Under the pieces are notes generated by a model that was given only the letters and a program-made list of their open reading frames with translations, was not told the origin of the DNA and made no database searches. Below are positions 1 through 4,577 of a stretch of 8,983 bases of DNA, in pieces. Made by a program: the position numbers and the translations under genes. The DNA is from an uncultured Oscillibacter sp. GTDB lineage: Bacteria > Bacillota > Clostridia > Oscillospirales > Oscillospiraceae. The number at the start of each line of letters is the position of its first letter. Positions within the stretch are counted from its first letter, which is position 1. Location: assembly GCA_947245315.1 (NCBI GenBank), contig CAMXNV010000083.1, positions 1 through 8,983 of the forward strand. The letters are read 5' to 3'.

Positions 1-52
1 TGAGGGAGCTGGCAGCGCCGTAGGCGCTGACTGAGGGAGTTCCCCGTAAGAC
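1..52 (+). repeat. Palindromic intergenic repeat, copy D (left end cut by window)
   Basis: The window opens inside a small palindromic element. GAGGGAG (2-8) is followed by a hairpin, CAGCGCC (13-19), loop GTA, GGCGCTG (23-29), and then a second TGAGGGAG (32-39). The tail GACTGAGGGAGTTCCCC-GTAA is almost identical to the tail of the copy at 1519-1580, so both belong to one family. The first CTCCC arm expected from the other copies would lie to the left of the window. The element sits directly after the stop codon of the minus-strand thioesterase gene. No coding function is seen. Confidence 0.75.
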
Positions 53-56
53 CCCC

Positions 57-491
57 CTAAGTCTCCTCCGCCCGCTCAGCCATCCGGCTGATATTCACAT
101 GGAAATAAACGAACTCCCCCGACGCCAGCAGGGCCCCCGCCTCGTCGGTGATCTCCACAGCCACCAGGACGGTGCTCCGCCCCCGGTGGCGCACCCTTCC
201 CGTGGCGCGGATGGCGCCGTGGGCCCGGTTGTCCAGGAAATGCAGGTTCCCGCTCTGGGTGACGTAGTGCCGCCCGTCGGTATGGGCGGCGGCTCCGGCG
301 GCGTCGTCCGCCAGGGTGTACATGGCCCCGCCGTGGACCATGCCGTAGGGGTTCCGGCTCTCCGGGGCGATGTCCAGACGGTAAACCGCCGTGTCCGGCT
401 CCACGGACTCCAGGCGGATGAAGTTGTGGTTCGTAAAGGCGTTGGTCCCCAGCCGCAGGGTCTTCAGACGGAGCTTCTCCAGGTCTTCCAT
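57..491 (-). CDS. PaaI-family hotdog-fold thioesterase
   Basis: The 144-residue protein has the length and layout of a single hotdog-domain acyl-CoA thioesterase of the PaaI/YbgC-like superfamily. Residues 47-63 read NPYGMVHGGAMYTLADD. This is the family signature: HGG (53-55) lies at the start of the central helix, and an acidic residue (D62/D63) sits where PaaI has its catalytic Asp. The C-terminal half (about 75-135) alternates short hydrophobic strands, as expected for the hotdog sheet. Such enzymes hydrolyse acyl- or aryl-CoA thioesters in the cytoplasm; the substrate cannot be read from the sequence. The ATG at 491 is preceded by AGGAGG with a short A/T-rich spacer, and the stop is TAG at 57. 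It is a single gene divergent from the metal operon, with its own promoter-like sequence at 530-558. Confidence 0.85.
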   Translation of the reverse strand: MEDLEKLRLKTLRLGTNAFTNHNFIRLESVEPDTAVYRLDIAPESRNPYGMVHGGAMYTLADDAAGAAAHTDGRHYVTQSGNLHFLDNRAHGAIRATGRVRHRGRSTVLVAVEITDEAGALLASGEFVYFHVNISRMAERAEET

Positions 492-510
492 AAAAAGCCC
501 TCCTCTTTTG

Positions 511-561
511 AAGTGGAAAATGCCAGCTCAGTATACCACAACCCGGGCGGCTTTTCCACTT
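511..561. promoter_or_regulatory. 10-bp inverted repeat flanking the thioesterase promoter
   Basis: AAGTGGAAAA (511-520) and its exact reverse complement TTTTCCACTT (552-561) bracket the -10 box at 530-535. The right arm covers the -35 box and the left arm covers the start of the transcript. The arm centres are 41 bases apart, close to four helical turns, so two protein dimers or a loop could use them. No regulator is identified. Confidence 0.4.
530..558 (-). promoter_or_regulatory. Putative sigma-A promoter for the thioesterase gene
   Basis: Read on the minus strand, TGGAAA (558-553, 4/6 to consensus) and TATACT (535-530, 5/6) are separated by 17 bases. Transcription would start near 523, giving a leader of about 30 bases that contains the AGGAGG of the thioesterase gene. 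This is a prediction by eye. Confidence 0.5.
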
Positions 562-594
562 TTTTTGCCGGGGAAAAGAGTCGAAAAAAAGAAC

Positions 595-622
595 TTGACA
601 AACAGGGAACGATGAGTATAAT
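595..622 (+). promoter_or_regulatory. Near-consensus sigma-A promoter of the arsR-HMA operon
   Basis: A perfect TTGACA (595-600) and a perfect TATAAT (617-622) are separated by 16 bases in a locally AT-rich stretch. The transcription start is expected near 628-630. This puts the upstream in-frame ATG at 629 on or next to the first transcribed base, so that ATG is unlikely to be used and the later ATG at 671 is preferred for the repressor gene. Confidence 0.85.
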
Positions 623-623
623 G

Positions 624-649
624 AACATATGAACACTCGTTCAATTGTT
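624..649. promoter_or_regulatory. ArsR/SmtB-type dyad operator
   Basis: AACATATGAAC (624-634) and GTTCAATTGTT (639-649) form an imperfect inverted repeat, 9 of 11 positions complementary, around a 4-base centre. The inner TGAAC-N4-GTTCA core resembles operators of CadC/CzrA/SmtB repressors. It begins two bases after the -10 box and covers the expected transcription start, an ideal place for a repressor to block initiation. The neighbouring ArsR gene is the obvious candidate to bind it. Confidence 0.75.
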
Positions 650-670
650 AATCGGAGAGGAGGCGGGACT

Positions 671-1033
671 ATGGAGGACCGCTATAATGTGGAGTGCTGC
701 GATTTTATCCACGCCCACGAGGAGCTTGTGGAGCGGGTCCGGCGGGAGCTGCCGGGGGAGGACACCCTGTACGATCTGACGGAGCTGTTCCGCATCTTCG
801 GGGACTCCACCCGGGTCCGGATTTTGTATGTGCTCTTCGAGGCGGAGATGTGCGTGTGCGACATTGCCCAGCTGCTGGGGATGACCCAGTCGGCCATCTC
901 CCATCAGCTCCGGGCGCTGAAGAACGTCCGGCTGGTGAAGTCCCGCCGGGAGGGCAAGACGGTGTTTTACTCCCTGGCGGACGACCACGTGAAGACCATC
1001 ATCGACCAGGGGCTGGAGCACGTCCGCGAATGA
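671..1033 (+). CDS. ArsR/SmtB-family metal-sensing repressor (CadC-like)
   Basis: A 120-residue winged-helix repressor. ALG-type helix-turn-helix sequence runs from about 62 to 85 (CDIAQLLGMTQSAISHQLRALK), followed by the wing (REGKTVFYSL). Two metal sites known from staphylococcal CadC are visible. Cys9/Cys10 near the N-terminus plus Cys61 and Cys63 in MCVCD match the alpha-3N soft-metal site (Cd/Pb/Zn). Asp104, His106, His117 and Glu120 have the D-x-H ... H-xx-E spacing of the alpha-5 zinc site. The ATG at 671 is chosen because AGGAGG (658-663) lies 7 bases upstream, while the in-frame ATG at 629 falls at the expected transcription start inside the operator. Metal binding should release the operator at 624-649 and induce this gene and the HMA gene downstream. 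The exact metal is inferred from ligands only. Confidence 0.9.
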   Translation: MEDRYNVECCDFIHAHEELVERVRRELPGEDTLYDLTELFRIFGDSTRVRILYVLFEAEMCVCDIAQLLGMTQSAISHQLRALKNVRLVKSRREGKTVFYSLADDHVKTIIDQGLEHVRE

Positions 1034-1048
1034 GGTTTCCCTATGTGA

Positions 1049-1059
1049 AACATATGAAC
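1049..1059 (+). promoter_or_regulatory. Second copy of the operator half-site
   Basis: AACATATGAAC is repeated here letter for letter from the left arm of the operator at 624-634, in the 45-base gap between the repressor gene and the HMA gene. A matching right arm (GTTCA) is absent. It may be an accessory repressor site or a remnant of a duplicated promoter/operator; no -35/-10 pair is evident beside it. Confidence 0.4.
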
Positions 1060-1078
1060 ATATCAGGAGGAAATTGTT

Positions 1079-1297
1079 ATGAAAAAGCGTTTCAAGCTCA
1101 CCGATCTGGACTGTGCCAACTGCGCCGCGAAAATGGAAGACGCCATCAAAAAAATTGACGGGGTCAAGGATGCCACGGTCAGCTTTATGGCCCAGAAAAT
1201 GACCGTAGAGGCGGACGACGCCCGGTTTGACGAGATTATGCAGGAGATTGTGGCCGTCTGCAAAAAAGTGGAGCCGGATTGTATTATCAACCTTTAA
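1079..1297 (+). CDS. Stand-alone heavy-metal-associated (HMA) domain protein
   Basis: The 72-residue protein is one ferredoxin-like HMA domain. The metal loop DLDCANC (9-15) places Cys12 and Cys15 as ligands, with Asp11 before the first Cys. DCxxC is typical of the N-terminal domain of ZntA/CadA Zn/Cd/Pb pumps, rather than the MxCxxC of copper chaperones. Cys61 and Cys68 are additional cysteines near the C-terminus and could add ligands. AGGAGG (1065-1070) lies 8 bases before the ATG. It follows the repressor gene by 45 bases and should share its transcript. The ATPase downstream lacks an HMA domain, so this protein probably does the same job in trans, binding metal and possibly delivering it to the pump. 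That pairing is inference. Confidence 0.88.
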   Translation: MKKRFKLTDLDCANCAAKMEDAIKKIDGVKDATVSFMAQKMTVEADDARFDEIMQEIVAVCKKVEPDCIINL

Positions 1298-1365
1298 GCA
1301 GGTTGGGGCCTTTACTCGCCCTTGCTGTTTCCGAAGAGGGTAGTCCGTTCCTCCGGCAAGCCTAC

Positions 1366-1416
1366 TTGCCTCTCCCTTTGGGAGAGGTGGCACGGCGAAG
1401 CCGTGACGGAGAGGGC
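1366..1416 (+). repeat. Palindromic intergenic repeat, copy A
   Basis: Hairpin one is CCTCTCCC (1369-1376), TTT, GGGAGAGG (1380-1387). Hairpin two is CACGGC (1391-1396), GAA, GCCGTG (1400-1405). A third GGAGAGG (1408-1414) repeats the right arm of hairpin one. The same three-part layout recurs at 1519-1580, 1600-1652 (inverted) and 1-52, with compensating differences in the arms. It looks like a non-autonomous REP/MITE-like element. Confidence 0.75.
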
Positions 1417-1453
1417 TCCTCCCGGAACCTCTCATGTATCGATAGACCACCCC

Positions 1454-1480
1454 GTAGGGGCCGCCGCCCTCGGCGGCCCG
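1454..1480. repeat. Second palindrome family (GTAGGGGC type), copy 1
   Basis: GTAGGGG leads into a perfect 9-bp hairpin, GGGCCGCCG (1458-1466), loop CCCT, CGGCGGCCC (1471-1479). The same lead and layout recur at 3899-3926 with a different stem, showing that the fold, not the letters of the stem, is kept. There is no T tract, so it is not an obvious terminator. Confidence 0.65.
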
Positions 1481-1518
1481 TTCCTCCGAGACGCCGTTGC
1501 TTCGGTAGGCGCAACCCC

Positions 1519-1580
1519 AAGGCTCCCTCTTTGAGGGAGCTGTCGCCGCCGGAGGCGGTGACTGAGGGAGTTCCCCCGTA
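1519..1580 (+). repeat. Palindromic intergenic repeat, copy B
   Basis: GCTCCCTC (1522-1529), TTT, GAGGGAGC (1533-1540) is followed by GTCGCCGCC (1542-1550), GGA, GGCGGTGAC (1554-1562) and then TGAGGGAGTTCCCCCGTAA. The tail matches copy D at the window start, so the family unit extends to GTAA. It stands head to head with copy C, 20-30 bases away. Confidence 0.75.
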
Positions 1581-1599
1581 AAAGCCAGCCCCTTGGCAA

Positions 1600-1652
1600 A
1601 CTCCCTCCGTCACGGCTTCGCCGTGCCACCTCCCTCAAAGAGGGAGGCTTTA
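1600..1652 (-). repeat. Palindromic intergenic repeat, copy C (inverted)
   Basis: This is the same family read on the minus strand: CCTCCCTC/GAGGGAGG (1629-1636 and 1640-1647, loop AAA), CACGGC/GCCGTG (1611-1616 and 1620-1625, loop TTC) and a further CTCCCTCC (1601-1608). Its second hairpin is identical to that of copy A. Opposite to copy B, it could fold with it into one larger cruciform. Confidence 0.75.
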
Positions 1653-1713
1653 GAGAGCGGGGTGTGGGACCTGCACCCCTGTGCGGGCCATTCCCCAGCA
1701 AACATCCCACCAC

Positions 1714-1735
1714 AAAAAAACAGGCCCCCCGGCCT
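1714..1735 (-). terminator. Intrinsic terminator on the minus strand
   Basis: On the minus strand AGGCC (1735-1731), loop GGGG, GGCCT (1726-1722) is followed by G and seven Ts (1720-1714). The stem is short but all but one pair are G-C, and the T run is directly adjacent. There is no T tract in the plus direction. No minus-strand protein gene ends here, which is why a small RNA is proposed. Confidence 0.55.
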
Positions 1736-1792
1736 AGCAAACCCCGGGGAGCCCAAAACCACAGCACAGGCGGCATGACCGCCCTCCATGTT
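1714..1792 (-). ncRNA. Possible small RNA of about 79 nt, antisense to operon spacer
   Basis: A promoter-like sequence (1799-1827) and an intrinsic terminator-like hairpin (1722-1735 plus T7) on the same strand frame this stretch. The RNA would contain a 5-bp hairpin, GGCGG/CCGCC around UCAUG (1783-1769), a GC-rich middle (CCCCGGGG), and the terminator. An ATG at 1790-1788 opens a reading frame, but its GGAGG lies upstream of the expected start of the RNA and the frame runs through the terminator, so coding is unlikely. I do not recognise it as a known RNA family; 4.5S and 6S RNA do not fit. It would be antisense to the mRNA between the HMA and ATPase genes. Support is purely from sequence signals. 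Confidence 0.4.
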
Positions 1793-1798
1793 GCCTCC

Positions 1799-1827
1799 AG
1801 TATAGCAGAACCTAAAGAGAAATGCAA
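1799..1827 (-). promoter_or_regulatory. Putative minus-strand promoter inside the metal operon
   Basis: Read on the minus strand, TTGCAT (1827-1822) and TATACT (1804-1799) are 17 bases apart, and the -10 box is preceded by TGC as in extended -10 promoters. Transcription would begin near 1792 and run leftward, away from the ATPase gene whose ATG is about 30 bases to the right, and against operon transcription. No protein gene follows on that strand; a terminator-like hairpin does (1714-1735). Confidence 0.5.
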
Positions 1828-1855
1828 GCAAAAACGCACACAGGAGGTCCTTCCC

Positions 1856-3835
1856 ATGAAAAACCTCACCCGCAAGCAGCGGAAAATGCTCTATCGAATC
1901 CTTCTGGCAGCGGCCCTGCTGATCGTTGTCAAGCTCCTGCCCGCCCTTTACCTGCCGGCCCGGATTCCCCTGCTCACCACGGCGGACCTCCGCCTGAACA
2001 GCGGCCCGGCTTATTTCCTCTCGCCCTGGCTCCTCTACCTGCTCCCCTACGCCGTCATCGGCTGGGACGTCCTTTGGAAGGCCGTGCGCAACATCCTCAA
2101 CGGCCAGGTCTTCGACGAGAACTTCCTCATGGCCCTGGCTACCGTGGGGGCCTTCGCCACCGGCGAGTACGCCGAGGCCGTCTTCGTCATGCTCTTCTAT
2201 CAGACCGGCGAGCTCTTCCAGGACTACGCCGTGGGCAAGTCCCGGCAGTCCATCGCCGCCCTCATGGACATCCGCCCCGACGTGGCCAACCTGGAGCTGG
2301 AGGACGGCTCCCTGGAGGAGGTGGACCCGGAGGACGTGGAGGTGGGCTCCGTCGTCGTGGTCAAGCCCGGCGAGCGGGTCCCCCTGGACGGCGAGGTGCT
2401 GGAGGGCACCTCCGCCCTGGACACCGCCGCCCTCACCGGCGAGTCCGTGCCCCGGGACGTGGGGCCCGGGGACCCGGTTATCAGCGGCTGCGTGAACCAG
2501 TCTGGCTTGCTGCGGGTCAAGGTCACCAAGCCCTGTGAGGAGTCCACGGTGTCCAAGATTCTGGACCTGGTGGAGAACGCCGGGGAGAAAAAGGCCGCCA
2601 GCGAGAACTTCATCACCCGCTTCGCCCGGTACTACACCCCCTGCGTCGTCATCGCCGCCACGGCCCTGTTTTTGATTCCCACCATCGCCCTGGCCCTGAT
2701 TCCGGCGGGGGCTCAGCCCGGCTTCCTGGCGGGGACGGACTGGACCGGCTGGCTCCACAGGGCCCTGATCTTCCTGGTCATCTCCTGCCCCTGCGCCCTG
2801 GTCATCTCCGTGCCCCTGAGCTTCTTCGGCGGCATCGGCGGGGCCTCGAAGTGCGGCATCTTGGTGAAGGGCAGCAACTACCTGGAGACCTTAGCCCGGA
2901 CGGAGACCGTGGTCTTCGACAAGACGGGCACCCTGACCCAGGGGAGCTTCACCGTCACCGCCCTGCATCCGGCGGAGGGCGTCACCGAGGACGCCCTGCT
3001 GGAGGCCGCCGCCCTGGCGGAGAGCTGGTCCAGCCACCCCATCTCCGTCTCCCTCCGGAAGGCCTGGGGGCGGGACATCGATCCCAGCCGGGTCACGGAG
3101 GTGGAGGAGATCGCCGGACACGGCGTCACCGCCAAGGTGGACGGCCGGGCCGTCTCCGCCGGCAACAGCCGCCTGATGGACCGGGAGGGTGTCCGGTGGG
3201 AGCTCTGCGAGCTGCCGGGGACCATTGTCCACGTGACGGTGGAGGGCCGCTATGCCGGGCACATCCTCATCTCCGACCTCCCCAAGCCCCAGGCCAAGAC
3301 CCTGGTAGAGGGCCTGAAGGCGGCGGGGGTAAAGAAGACCGTCATGCTCACCGGAGACACCGAGGCCACCGCCAAGGCCGTGGCCCGGGAGCTGGGCATC
3401 GACGAGTACCACGCCCAGCTGCTCCCGGCGGACAAGGTGGACCGGGTGGAGCGCCTCCTGGCCGGGAAGTCCTCCCCCAACGCCGCCCTGGCCTTCGTGG
3501 GGGACGGGATCAACGACGCGCCGGTCCTCACCCGGGCGGACATCGGCATCGCCATGGGAGCCCTGGGCTCCGACGCCGCCATCGAGGCCGCGGACATCGT
3601 CCTGATGGACGACAACCCGGCAAAAATTGCCACCGCCATGCGCATCTCCCGGAAGACCCTGCGGATCGTGAAGCAGAACATCTGGTTCGCCCTGGGGGTC
3701 AAGGGGGCGGTGCTGCTGCTGGGGGCCTTCGGCGTGGCCACCATGTGGGAGGCCGTGTTCGCCGACGTGGGCGTGGCCTTTATCGCGATTCTGAACGCCA
3801 TGCGCTGCCTCCGGGTGGAGGAGTTCAACAAGTAA
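1856..3835 (+). CDS. cadA: P1B-2-type Zn/Cd/Pb-exporting P-type ATPase (CadA/ZntA-like), no HMA domain
   Basis: The 659-residue membrane pump exports divalent soft metals using ATP. Four N-terminal membrane segments (about 12-32, 62-82, 90-107, 108-126) precede the actuator loop with TGES (194-197). The metal-site CPC is Cys311-Pro312-Cys313, the phosphorylated Asp is D355 in DKTGT, the nucleotide-domain His-Pro is 394-395, and GDGIND spans 549-554. Lys616 and Asp637 in the last two membrane segments have the same 21-residue separation as the Lys and Asp that define ZntA-type (P1B-2) pumps. The start at 1856 is set by AGGAGGT (1842-1848) 7 bases upstream; the frame stays open further left, but that part runs through repeats. 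The protein begins almost directly with membrane segment 1, so the usual N-terminal HMA domain (CadA/ZntA are about 730 residues) is missing and is encoded separately at 1079-1297. Whether it exports Zn, Cd or Pb in the cell is not decided by sequence. Confidence 0.93.
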   Translation: MKNLTRKQRKMLYRILLAAALLIVVKLLPALYLPARIPLLTTADLRLNSGPAYFLSPWLLYLLPYAVIGWDVLWKAVRNILNGQVFDENFLMALATVGAFATGEYAEAVFVMLFYQTGELFQDYAVGKSRQSIAALMDIRPDVANLELEDGSLEEVDPEDVEVGSVVVVKPGERVPLDGEVLEGTSALDTAALTGESVPRDVGPGDPVISGCVNQSGLLRVKVTKPCEESTVSKILDLVENAGEKKAASENFITRFARYYTPCVVIAATALFLIPTIALALIPAGAQPGFLAGTDWTGWLHRALIFLVISCPCALVISVPLSFFGGIGGASKCGILVKGSNYLETLARTETVVFDKTGTLTQGSFTVTALHPAEGVTEDALLEAAALAESWSSHPISVSLRKAWGRDIDPSRVTEVEEIAGHGVTAKVDGRAVSAGNSRLMDREGVRWELCELPGTIVHVTVEGRYAGHILISDLPKPQAKTLVEGLKAAGVKKTVMLTGDTEATAKAVARELGIDEYHAQLLPADKVDRVERLLAGKSSPNAALAFVGDGINDAPVLTRADIGIAMGALGSDAAIEAADIVLMDDNPAKIATAMRISRKTLRIVKQNIWFALGVKGAVLLLGAFGVATMWEAVFADVGVAFIAILNAMRCLRVEEFNK

Positions 3836-3841
3836 AAAGGC

Positions 3842-3871
3842 AAAGCCGGATGGGGGGTTCCATCCGGCTTT
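3842..3871. terminator. Strong, probably bidirectional terminator between convergent genes
   Basis: AAAGCCGGATGG (3842-3853) and CCATCCGGCTTT (3860-3871) form a perfect 12-bp stem with a 6-base loop, six bases after the ATPase stop codon. TTTGTT follows on the plus strand. On the minus strand the stem is followed by GCC and five Ts, so it can also stop transcription coming from the restriction endonuclease gene at 3960. Confidence 0.85.
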
Positions 3872-3898
3872 GTTATGCTCAGGGGAGGGGCCTTTCCT

Positions 3899-3926
3899 GT
3901 AGGGGCGGACCTATGTGTCCGCCCTT
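3899..3926. repeat. Second palindrome family (GTAGGGGC type), copy 2
   Basis: GTAGGGG is followed by an 8-bp hairpin, GGGCGGAC (3903-3910), loop CTATGT, GTCCGCCC (3917-3924). It shares its lead and layout with 1454-1480. It lies between the convergent ATPase and endonuclease genes, with no T tract on either side. Confidence 0.6.
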
Positions 3927-3959
3927 CTATAGGGATTGCTCAGGGTTCGGAAGAAGGGC

Positions 3960-4577
3960 TCAGCCCGGCTCCACGCCGATCAGCACGATGGGGACCGAGG
4001 GGTTGGAGCGTCCCTCACGGACGATGTTGGTCAGCTCATTCTCGTACCAGGCCACGCCGCTGGACATCTGGGCCATGAGGCTGTGCATGGGGATGATCTC
4101 GACGCCCACGTCGATGTCCCCACGGCCATAGAAAAAGGTGTGCTTCACGTGTAGATCGTACTGGACGGAGAAGTATTTCCCAAACTGCACCTCCACGGCC
4201 ACCCGGTCCTTCACGAAGTCCACTTGGTTATAGGTGCCGTAGGCCTGGAAGCCCATGGAGAAAATGGCCTGGCGCTGTGCCTCCGGGTCCCTGATGTCCA
4301 CGGTCTCCTTGGTGGTTTGAAGATCCTCGTTGACAAAGTAGGGAATCCGCATGTCCTGCCAGCCGCGGGAGAAGAACTCGTGCTTGAAGAGCACGTTCAG
4401 CATGCGGGGCGAGTAGAGTTCTCTTCCCACCATCGTCTTCTCCTGGCTGATTTTTCCAAAGGCTTTGCCCGCGTCCACGTTCCAGATAGCGGCCTGAATC
4501 TCCTCCCACAGGTTCGGCCTGTGGACCAGGAGAAACTCCAGGCCGTTTAAATGGCTGTAGAACTGCCCGATTCTCAT
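3960..4577 (-). CDS. Type II restriction endonuclease, BstYI/BglII-like
   Basis: The 205-residue protein resembles the BstYI branch of the BglII-like endonucleases over its whole length. Shared blocks include an N-terminal YSHLNGLE (7-14), the central NQVDFVKDRVAVEVQFGKY (117-135), DVGVEI (156-161) and a C-terminal VPIVLIG. In the central block Asp120, Glu129 and Gln131 match the D...E-x-Q active site of BglII and BstYI, a variant of PD-(D/E)xK. The expected target is RGATCY, cut after R, but this is inferred from resemblance remembered without a search. The ATG at 4577 overlaps the methyltransferase stop as ATGA, with GGAGG 5 bases upstream, so translation is probably coupled. The open frame to the left of this ATG is a shadow of the methyltransferase gene. 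Base composition is lower in GC than its neighbours (two sampled 60-base lines are 53 and 57 percent, against 73 in one line of the ATPase and 62 in one of nrnA), which fits acquisition by transfer. Confidence 0.88.
   Translation of the reverse strand: MRIGQFYSHLNGLEFLLVHRPNLWEEIQAAIWNVDAGKAFGKISQEKTMVGRELYSPRMLNVLFKHEFFSRGWQDMRIPYFVNEDLQTTKETVDIRDPEAQRQAIFSMGFQAYGTYNQVDFVKDRVAVEVQFGKYFSVQYDLHVKHTFFYGRGDIDVGVEIIPMHSLMAQMSSGVAWYENELTNIVREGRSNPSVPIVLIGVEPG

Larger units (their letters stand above)
1298..1855. other. 558-base spacer inside the metal operon, no protein gene
   Basis: No convincing protein gene lies between the HMA and ATPase genes. The left two thirds (about 1366-1652) is made of palindromic repeats listed separately. 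The right third (1714-1827) holds a minus-strand promoter-like and terminator-like pair. I found no good plus-strand promoter for the ATPase and no plus-strand hairpin with a T tract, so read-through from 595-622 is the simplest source of ATPase mRNA. This spacing is unusually long for an operon of this type. Confidence 0.7.

Noticed and set aside
99..632. Long plus-strand open frames opposite the thioesterase and similar long frames opposite the ATPase, truB, nrnA and rbfA
   Set aside because: These are low-complexity Gly/Pro/Arg-rich frames expected by chance in GC-rich DNA opposite genuine genes, with no ribosome binding sites or recognisable domains.
629..670. In-frame ATG at 629 as the start of the ArsR gene (134 residues)
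   Set aside because: It lies at the expected transcription start within the operator, leaves no room for a ribosome binding site, and adds residues unlike the family; AGGAGG points to the ATG at 671.
1610..1790. Minus-strand small protein beginning at the ATG 1790-1788
   Set aside because: Its Shine-Dalgarno would lie upstream of the predicted RNA start, the frame crosses the terminator hairpin and ends inside a palindromic repeat, and the residues resemble no known small protein.
1664..1855. N-terminal extension of the ATPase to 1664 (723 residues)
   Set aside because: The extra 64 residues are translated spacer, without an HMA motif; AGGAGGT at 1842-1848 fixes the start at 1856.
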